This document shows positions 23,174 to 30,062 of a DNA stretch of 30,062 bases, piece by piece. How positions within the stretch are numbered: the first letter of the stretch is position 1; each line of letters opens with the position of its first letter. The position numbers and the translations under genes were made by a program. The notes under the pieces were generated by a model. The model did not search any database, had not been told where the DNA came from, and was given only the letters and a program-made list of their open reading frames with translations. The DNA is taken from the NCBI GenBank assembly GCA_937915765.1, contig CALGHE010000019.1, positions 1 to 30,062 on the forward strand, written 5' to 3'. Source of the stretch: an uncultured Bacteroidales bacterium. Its GTDB lineage: Bacteria; Bacteroidota; Bacteroidia; Bacteroidales; Paludibacteraceae.

Positions 23174-23232
23174 ATGTGAATGCAGTTTAAATGCGTATAA
23201 CTATCTTGCATAAAAACTAAAATTTTGATTAT

Positions 23233-23574
23233 ATGGCAACACTAAACATCTATGAGCGTTATTACAAAGCGTCGCTTATTGTTAATGGCGACGAAAGGAA
23301 AGGGGCTCTTGTAATGCTGATTTCCACATCCGAAGAGGGGCAGATCCGCTACGAGGCGGCAGTAACGTTCTTTCCGCACAGAAACGACGAAGACTATGCA
23401 ATATCTTACGACGCATATTTCAGCAAAGTTCTTTACGAAGCGAAAGGCAGGCGCTCAAAAAAACGCGAGTCCGCACTGCTGCAGGAACTTCAACGGCATA
23501 TAGACGAATTTGCGGACAATGCAGGCGGTAAGATATTCTGGGACAGCCCTTTGAGAGAAGCAAGAGTGTGCTGA
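23233..23574 (+). CDS. Small conserved-looking protein of unknown function
   Basis: 113 residues. I do not recognise a named family, though similar small proteins seem to occur in Bacteroidales. It has no signal peptide or membrane segment, so it is probably cytoplasmic. Residues 1-75 alternate in a beta-strand-like way (IYERYYKASLIVNGDERKGA and IRYEAAVTFFPHRNDEDYAI). A basic segment GRRSKKR lies at about 76-82. A helix follows (ESALLQELQRHIDEFA), and the end reads GGKIFWDSPLREARVC. The basic patch next to a helix could bind nucleic acid, but that is a guess. It is single, convergent with the Sel1 gene, and shares with it a bidirectional terminator. Confidence 0.75.
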   Translation: MATLNIYERYYKASLIVNGDERKGALVMLISTSEEGQIRYEAAVTFFPHRNDEDYAISYDAYFSKVLYEAKGRRSKKRESALLQELQRHIDEFADNAGGKIFWDSPLREARVC

Positions 23575-23592
23575 CCAACCTTAGTCAGAACC

Positions 23593-23624
23593 ACAAAAAA
23601 GGGCACGTCTCACGGCATGCCCTT
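23593..23624. terminator. Terminator between the 113-residue gene and the Sel1 gene
   Basis: AAGGGCA (23599-23605) pairs with TGCCCTT (23618-23624). On the minus strand the stem is followed by TTTTTTG, which suits the Sel1 gene; on the plus side the tail is weaker (CTCTGTTTTG). Confidence 0.7.
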
Positions 23625-23670
23625 CTCTGTTTTGTCAGCGTCAGTGACTCCTGTCCTAATTTATAGAAAC

Positions 23671-24444
23671 TTAAATTTCATCCTGATTCTTTTTCAGCTC
23701 TTCCAATCTGGCAATAGAGTCTTCATCTCCTTGTTCTGCAGCAAGTTTGTATAGTCTGATTGCCTCCTCAATATTCTGCTCCACTCCTAAGCCTTCTTCA
23801 TAACAATGGGCAAGATTGAACTGAGCTGTTGCATACCCTTGCTCTGCTGAAAGTCTGTACAATCTAACAGCCTCTGCATAATCTTGCTCCACTCCTAAGC
23901 CTTTTTCATAACACACACCAAGGTTGTTCTGTGCTACCGGATCGTTTTGTTCTGCAACAAGTTTGTATAGTCTGATTGCCTCCTCAATATTATGCTCCAC
24001 TCCTAAGCCATTTTCGTAACAATATGCAAGGTTGATCTGTGCATCTGGATCATTTTGGGCAGCAGCAAGCCTGAACAGTTCTACTGCTCTCTCGTAGTTT
24101 TGCTCAACCCCTTGCCCGAAAAGATAACTATAGCCAAGGTTGTTCTGAGCCTGAGCAAAGCCTTGGTCTGCCGACAGTTTGTAAAGCCTTACCGCCTCAA
24201 CGTAATCCTGCTCTACGCCAAAACCGTTGTCATAGCAATATGCAAGGTGGTTCTGCGCGCCTGCGTGACCATCTTCCGCGGCAATTCTAAAGCACTCTAC
24301 CGCCTTTGCATAATCTTTTTCTGTACCTACACCAAAAAGATAGTTGTAGCCCATAACATTCAACGTGTCGTTCTTAACACTGCAAGCTGAAGTGCAAAAT
24401 AACGCAACCAAAAGAGGCGCAAGTATTTTTATATATTTCATCAT
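23671..24444 (-). CDS. Sel1-repeat lipoprotein
   Basis: 257 residues. A lipoprotein signal (LLVALFCTSAC) puts the lipid on Cys21. About six Sel1 repeats of 36 residues fill residues 30-250, each with the pattern A-x-x-x-LG/LA-x-x-Y-x-x-G-x-GVEQD/N-x-x-EA-x-RLYK/RL-x-A-x-Q. Sel1 repeats form a TPR-like helical solenoid that binds proteins, so this is probably an envelope-attached adaptor. The repeat DNA is very similar between units, including a 52-base block repeated with one change exactly 216 bases (two units) apart, which implies recent repeat duplication or conversion. The start is one of two adjacent ATGs (24444 or 24441). It is a single gene between a terminator on each side. Confidence 0.9.
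   Translation of the reverse strand: MMKYIKILAPLLVALFCTSACSVKNDTLNVMGYNYLFGVGTEKDYAKAVECFRIAAEDGHAGAQNHLAYCYDNGFGVEQDYVEAVRLYKLSADQGFAQAQNNLGYSYLFGQGVEQNYERAVELFRLAAAQNDPDAQINLAYCYENGLGVEHNIEEAIRLYKLVAEQNDPVAQNNLGVCYEKGLGVEQDYAEAVRLYRLSAEQGYATAQFNLAHCYEEGLGVEQNIEEAIRLYKLAAEQGDEDSIARLEELKKNQDEI
23742..24009. repeat. Near-identical 52-base copies inside the Sel1 gene
   Basis: 23742-23793 and 23958-24009 are identical except for one base (C versus A). The distance of 216 bases equals two Sel1 units of 108 bases. Confidence 0.85.
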
Positions 24445-24480
24445 TAGTTTGAATTTTATGATAAATTTATTAGAACTTCA

Positions 24481-24488
24481 CAAAGTTA
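24481..24488 (-). promoter_or_regulatory. -7 element before the Sel1 gene
   Basis: On the minus strand TAACTTTG fits TAnnTTTG, 36 bases before the ATG at 24444. The nearest TTTG is 24 bases upstream, a little too far. Confidence 0.4.
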
Positions 24489-24563
24489 AAGAATCTTCTT
24501 AAATCTTTCTAACAAATTGATTGTTATTTCTCTATCGGAAGGCTTCATATTTCCCTGCAGATT

Positions 24564-24594
24564 ACAAAAAGGGACGTGCACAGACACGCCCCTT
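24564..24594 (-). terminator. Terminator after the AICAR transformylase gene
   Basis: Read on the minus strand AAGGGGCGTG pairs with CACGTCCCTT in a 10-bp stem with one G-U pair and a 6-base loop, followed by TTTTTG. It lies 29 bases beyond the stop of the gene ending at 24623. Confidence 0.85.
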
Positions 24595-24622
24595 CACTAT
24601 TCTTTCGAAAAACAACTGCAAA

Positions 24623-25795
24623 TTAATGGTGGAACAGACGAATTTCTGTAAACGCCATTGCAATGTCGTATTTGTCGCAAGTCTCAATAACATTATCATC
24701 ACGTACAGAACCGCCCGGCTGCGCGATAAACTGCACGCCGCTCTTGTGCGCGCGTTCGATGTTGTCACCAAACGGGAAGAATGCGTCAGAACCAAGAGAA
24801 ACACCGCTGAGAGTGTTCAGCCATTCACGTTTTTCCTCACGAGTAAGGACCGCCGGCTTTTCTGTGAAGAAAAGCTCCCAAGTTCCGTCGGCAAGCACAT
24901 CATCATGGTCTTCAGAGATGTAAACGTCAATAGTGTTGTCTCTGTCCGCACGTCTGATGCCCTGTTTGAACGGGAGGCTCATCACCTTAGGGTGCTGGCG
25001 CAAGTACCAGATGTCCGCCTTATTTCCGGCAAGTCTTGTGCAGTGTATGCGCGACTGCTGTCCGGCACCAATACCGATAGCCTGACCATCCTTAGCGTAG
25101 CACACTGAATTAGACTGAGTATATTTAAGCGTGATTAAAGCGATAAGCAAGTCGCGGCGAGCGTCAGACGGGATAGTCTGATTTTTAGTAGGGAACGATT
25201 TGAAGAGCGACTCGTCAATCTTCAGTTCGTTGCGGCCCTGTTCAAAAGTGATGCCGAAAACATCCTTGTGCTCAACCGGAGCAGGTTTGTAGCTAGGGTC
25301 AATCTTAACCACATTATAAGTGCCTTTTCTTTTGTTTTTCAATATTTCGAGAGCTTCAGGAGTATAGTCCGGAGCGATAACACCGTCAGAAACCTCGCGG
25401 TTTATAAGTACCGCAGTCTCCTTGTCGCAAGTGTCAGAAAGCGCGATAAAATCGCCGTAAGAAGACATTCTGTCCGCACCCCTTGCACGCGCGTACGCAG
25501 TAGCGAGCGGCGTAAGCTGAACATCATCAACAAAATATATTTTCTTAAGAGTTTCAGACATCTCCACCGCAACAGCGGCTCCTGCCGGGCTGACGTGCTT
25601 AAACGATGCAGCCGCAGGCAAACCTGTAGCCTCTTTCAGTTCTTTCACTAACTGCCAGCTGTTAAGCGCATCAAGGAAATTGATGTAGCCGGGCTTGCCG
25701 TTCAAAACTTCGATAGGAAGTTCTCCATCTTTCATAAAGATACGAGACGGCTTCTGGTTGGGATTACAACCATATTTCAATGCCAGTTCTTTCAT
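24623..25795 (-). CDS. Stand-alone AICAR transformylase (phosphoribosylaminoimidazolecarboxamide formyltransferase)
   Basis: 390 residues. It carries out the ninth step of purine synthesis, formylating AICAR with 10-formyltetrahydrofolate to FAICAR. In most bacteria this domain is the C-terminal part of bifunctional PurH; here the IMP cyclohydrolase domain is absent from both ends, so the cyclohydrolase must be encoded elsewhere. LKYGCNPNQKPSRIF opens the transformylase domain. Lys66-His67 (SFKHVSPAGAAV) match the catalytic Lys-His pair. GIGAGQQSRIHCTRLAG, DAFFPFGDNIERAHKSGVQF (20 residues) and IAQPGGSVRDDNVI are highly conserved. The length fits the short family seen in Bacteroidota and Clostridia. 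It is a single gene with its own -7 element and terminator. Confidence 0.93.
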   Translation of the reverse strand: MKELALKYGCNPNQKPSRIFMKDGELPIEVLNGKPGYINFLDALNSWQLVKELKEATGLPAAASFKHVSPAGAAVAVEMSETLKKIYFVDDVQLTPLATAYARARGADRMSSYGDFIALSDTCDKETAVLINREVSDGVIAPDYTPEALEILKNKRKGTYNVVKIDPSYKPAPVEHKDVFGITFEQGRNELKIDESLFKSFPTKNQTIPSDARRDLLIALITLKYTQSNSVCYAKDGQAIGIGAGQQSRIHCTRLAGNKADIWYLRQHPKVMSLPFKQGIRRADRDNTIDVYISEDHDDVLADGTWELFFTEKPAVLTREEKREWLNTLSGVSLGSDAFFPFGDNIERAHKSGVQFIAQPGGSVRDDNVIETCDKYDIAMAFTEIRLFHH

Positions 25796-25820
25796 CTATT
25801 GTTTTTTATTAAAATTTTCG

Positions 25821-25828
25821 CAAAGATA
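25821..25828 (-). promoter_or_regulatory. -7 element before the AICAR transformylase gene
   Basis: On the minus strand TATCTTTG fits TAnnTTTG, 25 bases before the ATG. A TTTG lies 23 bases further upstream, slightly beyond the usual 19-21. No purine riboswitch-like fold is apparent in the short leader. Confidence 0.5.
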
Positions 25829-25923
25829 CAACAAAGAATTGAAAGGATACGCAAAAAAGACAATAATGTTAAGAAACCACCCTATATAGCATTTCAACCG
25901 ACAAGTCCACACTAAAGTCTTCT

Positions 25924-27054
25924 CTATTCAGCACGATCTTTAACATATAAGCCAGTAGTAGTCACATCAAGATTCATCTTTTCAGAATCTAAGAATTTTA
26001 GACTTTGCTTTCCTCTCCACAACAGCGGCTTATTTATTGCAGTCCCTGCCTCGTAACCAACAACATAGACAGAGCCATCCTTAACGAAGATAGAGGTCGC
26101 ATAAGTATCTGTTTTCCCGCTAGTAAGCTCATTAATTTTTTTGGTTGACTTATCTACCGTCATTTTGTCACTTTTAACTTTACACTGCCAGTAACACGCA
26201 GTTCTCGCCATCTTGCCTGCAACATAAAACTCATCCTTTTCCACAAACACAGCCCTTGCCTCCGTTCCGTTCTCTCCGACCGTCAGCGAATGTCCGCGTC
26301 TATTTATCCATTGCTTTGCAATAAACTTTTTGGCGGCGTTGTCAGTCTCCACTCCGCACACAATTACAGAGGAGCCGTCCGCTGTCGCAGATATGCCGTA
26401 GGCAGACGTAGAATTATTTTGGTCCTTCATTTTTGTCCCTCCTATCACAGAATAATTATCTGCAATGTCAGACTCGAGACCTTCCCAGTAGTATATTATA
26501 TCGTCAGAATACTGAGACTTGCCGTAACCAGCTATATGAATAGAGCCTTCTTCGTCCACAAAGATAGAGTTTGCGCACATACCACCCTTCAAAACAATCG
26601 GAGATTCATCAATCCAGCACATCGGCACAATACTGCCTACGGAAGAATTGTTACAACCACAAATATAAACTTTGCCGTCCCTTATATAGATAGAGCTTGC
26701 GATTGCACCCTGAGGCAAAACTCGCTCCACTCCATTTTTCCAGTACACAGCCGCACCACCGGAAGACCCTACAACATAAACGTCTTCGCCGTCCACAAAT
26801 ATGCCGTTAGCATAAGCGTCCACCGAATTGTCGGACAAAGTTACAATAGAGTCGTTGTGCCAATACGCAGCAACACGATTTCCACCTCCATTTTTTAGAT
26901 CCTCATAATAAAAAGAGACGTAGATATCATGATTGAGCTGGTCTTTCGGTGCCGGACTTGGAGAGTCTGGCTCTTCTTGGCAACCCAAAAAAAGACTTAT
27001 GCTCACAAAACCAAACAGAACGGCGCCGAATATTTTGATAACCATTCTTTTCAT
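25924..27054 (-). CDS. Repeat-rich lipoprotein, probably a beta-propeller
   Basis: 376 residues; I do not recognise a named family. The signal peptide ends in SLFLGC, making Cys25 the lipid site, and the next residues (QEEPDSPSPAP) form a linker to the surface or periplasm. About seven repeats of 40-50 residues follow. Each contains a core like ANGIFVDGEDVYVVGSSGG, ASSIYIRDGKVYICGCN, ANSIFVDEEGSIHIAGYG, YGISATADGSSVIVCGVE, ARAVFVEKDEFYVAGKM or ATSIFVKDGSVYVVGYEAG, alternating with AVYWKNG-type strands. Such four-strand repeats suggest a propeller. The Bacteroidales lipoproteins I recall with this pattern are of unknown role. It is not tightly coupled to its neighbours (gap of 128 bases to the purine gene promoter side and 151 to the Wzi-like gene). 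Confidence 0.7.
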   Translation of the reverse strand: MKRMVIKIFGAVLFGFVSISLFLGCQEEPDSPSPAPKDQLNHDIYVSFYYEDLKNGGGNRVAAYWHNDSIVTLSDNSVDAYANGIFVDGEDVYVVGSSGGAAVYWKNGVERVLPQGAIASSIYIRDGKVYICGCNNSSVGSIVPMCWIDESPIVLKGGMCANSIFVDEEGSIHIAGYGKSQYSDDIIYYWEGLESDIADNYSVIGGTKMKDQNNSTSAYGISATADGSSVIVCGVETDNAAKKFIAKQWINRRGHSLTVGENGTEARAVFVEKDEFYVAGKMARTACYWQCKVKSDKMTVDKSTKKINELTSGKTDTYATSIFVKDGSVYVVGYEAGTAINKPLLWRGKQSLKFLDSEKMNLDVTTTGLYVKDRAE

Positions 27055-27205
27055 AATTCACCTGTTTCGTTAATAAATAAATTTCCTTCATCCGCTAAAA
27101 TAGTAATTATTTTGAAAAACAACACATTAACAGCAAAAAAATTTAAAAAAACAGTAAAATCAGCTTCTACAAATCATGATTTTTCCCCATAAATGTTCTT
27201 CAACA

Positions 27206-28882
27206 TCATCTCACATTTTCAAAGAAGTAGGTCAGACCGGCACGAGCGCCGAAAGTATGATAGAGCTGTCCGAAATCATACGCAACCACACCATTGAAAA
27301 GGATATTGCTTCCTAACTTGCAATTTATAAAAAAGGCCGTGTAGCACTCTGTCTTAGCTTTTGCATAATAGTAATTTTCTAACGGAATCCAGCTGTACGA
27401 ACCTCCTTTATAGCACTCGTTAAGGCTCCCGTGATTTTTAGAATAAGTAAACTTAAACCTGTAGTCAATAATGTCGGAGAACTCGCCTTCCAAGCCCAGA
27501 TGCACCGCGTTTATTCTCACGTTAGTGAAAAACATAAAGTTTTGAATGACAGTTCCTTTTGCATATATTTGCATAGTTTTTGCAGAATGGAACAAAGGCG
27601 TTCCGGTCGAAAGTCCGTCTGCGCTCCAGCCCTGATAATACAATCCGTTAGAGAGGTACGGCCGACGTCCGCCAAACCTGTAGCCTCGTCCCCACATATC
27701 AAGGAAAAAATCGCTGACAGCCTCATAGTCATCATAAAGCGAGCAGTTATTTCGCTTCTCCCACTCCTCTATAGTCTCACGTTCAAAATGTTCCAGCAGC
27801 CACTTCATTCTTTCATCGTTATCCGTTGGCAAATCTCCCGGCACCACGCAAACCATCTCTCCGTCCTTATTCTCTCCGTACGGGTCCGGCGTGCCCCTGC
27901 CCATCTGATAGTCTGTCTTGAAATACTCCAGATTGATGCGTTTCACCAGCTTGCATCCTTTCAGATTCAATATTACCCCAGCCTGATGGTCTCTGTTTCT
28001 AACAGACACAGGGCTTATTCCGCTTCTGCCCGAAAAAGGTCTGTTATAATACAGTTCCGCCCCCACATTGTCAAAATCCAGTTCTACACCATAATGCCAC
28101 AAACCCTGATGAGCGCCTGCCACATTGGTCTGTTCTCCCTTAAATCCAGCATCGCCGATTCTAGAAGAACCTTTCGCAAAGAAGGTGGCCCAATAATCTA
28201 TAGGAATCTCGACCCCGTTTCTTGAAACTCCGCCCAACAAAGCGCTGTGAGTCAGTCCGAACGACGGTTTCACATACGGCAGATTAAGTTTTCCGTAAAG
28301 AAATTTCTCGTGCAGATGCACCTTTTTCGGATAATTGTAAAAATTGCCGTATTCATCGTCAAACATGAGCCCGTGATAAAGTCCAAACTTCAGATAAAGC
28401 AGATTGAAGGTGAACGGAACAGGCTTATAGTCAAAAAATCCCAGTCCAACCTTAGGCAGCGGCCTTGCGTTTGAAGACATGAGAAAAGCTCCGGTCCCTA
28501 TGCCATCGTCCTTGCAGAAAGGCGTGAAAGCCTCCAATCCCGCCACAAAGTCAACCATATACGCGCAACCCTTCAGATAAGCCTCATGGAGCTTGCTTTC
28601 TTTAAAGTCAGACTTGCCCAAGAGAGAGAGGCCGGCTTCAAGACTCAGGTTGTCTGACAACGTTACAGAATACGCGCCCTTTGGGTTGAGCACAAACTCG
28701 CCCTGCTCGTACTGCGCGAATTTTCCCCACTGATTAGAGTAGCTCCACAAAGGATGTATAAACTTATTGCCCGAGAAACCTCCTTGAAAGGAGACCTCCG
28801 CACGCAAGGAATCGCTCCATGCGAAAACCTTTCCGCACGAACTAACCAGAAGAACAAAAGCTAAAATAACAAAACTACGCAC
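27206..28882 (-). CDS. Wzi-like outer-membrane beta-barrel protein (capsule assembly type)
   Basis: 558 residues from a GTG at 28882. No ATG is available; the frame stays open to 29005, but only the GTG start places a signal peptide (VRSFVILAFVLLVSSCGKVF, then AW) at the beginning. The rest shows amphipathic strands every 10-15 residues (for example AYSVTLSDNLSLEAGLSLLG and VGAELYYNRPFSGRSG) and ends in an aromatic-rich strand, AGLTYFFENVR, as outer-membrane barrels do. The pattern, including WHYGVELDFDNVGAELYYN and YKPVPFTFNLLYLKFGLYHG, fits the Wzi capsule-assembly barrel family common in Bacteroidota. The barrel character is clear; the Wzi assignment is by resemblance only. No capsule genes flank it except the DUF4254-like gene on the other strand. 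Confidence 0.65.
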   Translation of the reverse strand: MRSFVILAFVLLVSSCGKVFAWSDSLRAEVSFQGGFSGNKFIHPLWSYSNQWGKFAQYEQGEFVLNPKGAYSVTLSDNLSLEAGLSLLGKSDFKESKLHEAYLKGCAYMVDFVAGLEAFTPFCKDDGIGTGAFLMSSNARPLPKVGLGFFDYKPVPFTFNLLYLKFGLYHGLMFDDEYGNFYNYPKKVHLHEKFLYGKLNLPYVKPSFGLTHSALLGGVSRNGVEIPIDYWATFFAKGSSRIGDAGFKGEQTNVAGAHQGLWHYGVELDFDNVGAELYYNRPFSGRSGISPVSVRNRDHQAGVILNLKGCKLVKRINLEYFKTDYQMGRGTPDPYGENKDGEMVCVVPGDLPTDNDERMKWLLEHFERETIEEWEKRNNCSLYDDYEAVSDFFLDMWGRGYRFGGRRPYLSNGLYYQGWSADGLSTGTPLFHSAKTMQIYAKGTVIQNFMFFTNVRINAVHLGLEGEFSDIIDYRFKFTYSKNHGSLNECYKGGSYSWIPLENYYYAKAKTECYTAFFINCKLGSNILFNGVVAYDFGQLYHTFGARAGLTYFFENVR

Positions 28883-29292
28883 AACCCTTCCCTTTATATC
28901 AACACAGCTCCTGCAAATCTCACGCGTCCAAATTCGGCCAATTCTGACATTTCTATCGTCATTCTGCTCATACGACAATACAATATCAAACTTTGCTGCA
29001 AACACGATTATTTAGAGGCCTCACCATTTACAGAAGCATCTTCAAAAAACTTATACAAATCTAACAAAAAATCATATAGTCGTAAAAAAAACGATTCAAT
29101 ATTATTCCCTTTGCGCAAAAAAAATCATCAAAAGCAAAAAACAGACAAATAATAGAGCGAAAACGGCACTGCGAAGCCGTCTTGACAAGATTTCTTGCGA
29201 AAAGGCTTCCATAAGTACAAACAGACCCTTAAAAACACCTTTATGAAAACAAACTCTTTAACTTTTCTGCTACTCCTTTCATTTCTTTGTTG
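28883..29292. other. Intergenic stretch between the Wzi-like and DUF4254-like genes
   Basis: No gene I can support. It is AT-rich, with many A-runs. A 5-bp hairpin ACGGC/GCCGT with an 8-base loop lies at 29163-29180 and is followed on the minus strand by TTTTCGC. A 23-codon frame at 29243-29314 looks like a bare signal peptide. No promoter for the Wzi-like gene was recognised. Confidence 0.5.
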
Positions 29293-29300
29293 TATCTTTG
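29293..29300 (+). promoter_or_regulatory. -7 element before the DUF4254-like gene
   Basis: TATCTTTG fits TAnnTTTG and lies 30 bases before the ATG at 29331. It rules out the frame's earlier TTG at 29298 as start. The TTTG box is not evident at the right distance. Confidence 0.5.
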
Positions 29301-29330
29301 CCGAAAATTTGTAAACTAAAATTTTTATAT

Positions 29331-29951
29331 ATGAACTTCAGTCAAGACGCTAATAAAATTTTTGATCAGGTGGTATGCGACTATCACAAAACCGACGACA
29401 TCTACGCTCAGATAAGCAACCCTTATGCCCCACAGACTATAGAAAGCGTTCTATATTTGAAAAACTGGATTGACAGCGTGCAATGGCATTTGGAAGATGT
29501 TATCCGCAATCCTGAAATAGACCCTGTTGAAGCGCTTAAAATAAAGAGATGGATAGACAAGTCTAATCAGGAGAGAACAGATTTGGTGGAGATGATAGAC
29601 AGCTATTTCCTTGAAAAATATCAGAATGTCTGCGTGAAGCAAGATGCTGTTATCAACACAGAAAGCCCGGCTTGGGCGATAGACCGACTCTCCATTCTTG
29701 CACTGAAGATTTACCACATGCGTCAGGAAGTGGAAAGAAAGGACGTGGCGGCTGACCACATATCTGCGTGCCAGAAGAAACTGGACGTGCTTCTTGAACA
29801 GAGAGAAGACCTCTCTTCTGCAATCGACCAGCTGATTTCTGACATTGAAAACGGAAACAGATACATGAAGGTTTACAAACAGATGAAGATGTATAACGAC
29901 CCTAATCTGAATCCGGTACTGTACGCAAAAAAATATATTAGTGTCCGATAA
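29331..29951 (+). CDS. DUF4254-like protein
   Basis: 206 residues from the ATG at 29331, which follows a -7 element; a TTG at 29298 in the same frame lies in that element. It is mostly helical and soluble, with no signal or membrane segment. Features recalling DUF4254 are LYLKNWIDSVQWHLEDVIRN near the start, the NPEIDPVEALKIKRWIDKSN stretch, INTESPAWAIDRLSILALKI in the middle and a C-terminal coiled segment (about 140-180) ending in YMKVYKQMKMYNDPNLNPVL. In Bacteroidota such genes often lie before a glycosyltransferase of LPS-core or heptose type, which suggests an envelope-polysaccharide role, but the function is unknown. A terminator and the promoter of the next gene follow. Confidence 0.72.
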   Translation: MNFSQDANKIFDQVVCDYHKTDDIYAQISNPYAPQTIESVLYLKNWIDSVQWHLEDVIRNPEIDPVEALKIKRWIDKSNQERTDLVEMIDSYFLEKYQNVCVKQDAVINTESPAWAIDRLSILALKIYHMRQEVERKDVAADHISACQKKLDVLLEQREDLSSAIDQLISDIENGNRYMKVYKQMKMYNDPNLNPVLYAKKYISVR

Positions 29952-29976
29952 AACTTTTTAAGCAATAAAAAAAATT

Positions 29977-30012
29977 AGGACTGAATCTGACTTGCAAGAT
30001 TCAGTCCTTTTG
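29977..30012 (+). terminator. Strong terminator after the DUF4254-like gene
   Basis: AGGACTGAATCT (29977-29988) pairs perfectly with AGATTCAGTCCT (29997-30008), 12 bp with an 8-base loop, followed by TTTTGG. A run of A precedes it, so it could work in both directions. Confidence 0.9.
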
Positions 30013-30022
30013 GTTATCTTTG
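29991..30022 (+). promoter_or_regulatory. Promoter of the right-edge gene
   Basis: CTTG (29991-29994), 20 bases, TATCTTTG (30015-30022). The -7 box is perfect and the upstream box is one base off. The upstream box lies in the loop of the preceding terminator. The next ATG is at 30046. Confidence 0.6.
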
Positions 30023-30045
30023 AATTGCACATATAAAACATAACC

Positions 30046-30062
30046 ATGGGCAAAAGTACACA
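30046..30062 (+). CDS. First codons of a further gene (runs off right edge)
   Basis: ATG at 30046 follows the promoter by 23 bases and reads MGKST, then ends with the window. Nothing can be said of the product; the start rests on the promoter only. Confidence 0.4.

Noticed and set aside
23671..24444. CRISPR-like array because of regular repeats
   Set aside because: The 108-base period is the Sel1 protein repeat within one open reading frame; there are no spacers or cas genes.

Overview
The window looks like ordinary chromosome of a member of the Bacteroidales (phylum Bacteroidota). The supporting signs are: promoters of the Bacteroidota housekeeping type (TTTG, 19-21 bases, TAnnTTTG) in front of many genes, with no Shine-Dalgarno sites; a stand-alone AICAR transformylase; a TM2/DUF2752 gene pair; an N-terminal-rubredoxin ('reverse') rubrerythrin; PepSY-like lipoproteins; and a Wzi-like outer-membrane protein beside a DUF4254-type gene. 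I see no tRNA, rRNA or CRISPR array.

Layout. Positions 1-1851 are an AT-rich accessory patch: the start of an AAA-ATPase-like gene that runs off the left edge, two unrecognised genes, and a 551-bp deletion derivative of an IS4-type insertion sequence. Positions 1900-4002 carry rpoN (sigma-54) and a PAP2-like membrane protein. A minus-strand block from 12867 down to 3973 holds coaD, a 965-residue exported ER/K-helix protein with cdsA, then psd, pssA, sppA and tcdA. cdsA, pssA and psd give the complete route from phosphatidic acid to phosphatidylethanolamine. dgt is on the plus strand with a clear promoter that fixes its start. Positions 14565-18311 are minus strand: DUF2752, TM2, a ZIP metal transporter, a TolC-like efflux protein and rnhB.

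A 279-bp MITE-like element (18431-18709) shares its 17-bp terminal inverted repeat with the IS derivative at 1301-1851 and lies just upstream of a TolB-like propeller gene. A lipoprotein made of two duplicated PepSY-like units follows, 5 bases upstream of an M28/glutaminyl-cyclase-like lipoprotein. A perR-rubrerythrin peroxide-stress operon follows, then a small conserved-looking protein, a Sel1-repeat lipoprotein, the AICAR transformylase gene, a repeat-rich lipoprotein, a Wzi-like protein, a DUF4254-like protein, and the first codons of a further gene at the right edge.

Most of the window is core metabolism and envelope biology. The least ordinary items are the exported ER/K single-helix protein, the pair of related non-autonomous mobile elements with hairpin modules, and the tandem PepSY-like lipoprotein paired with an M28 enzyme. 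I found no convincing undescribed multi-gene system. All assignments come from reading motifs by eye; no database search was run.
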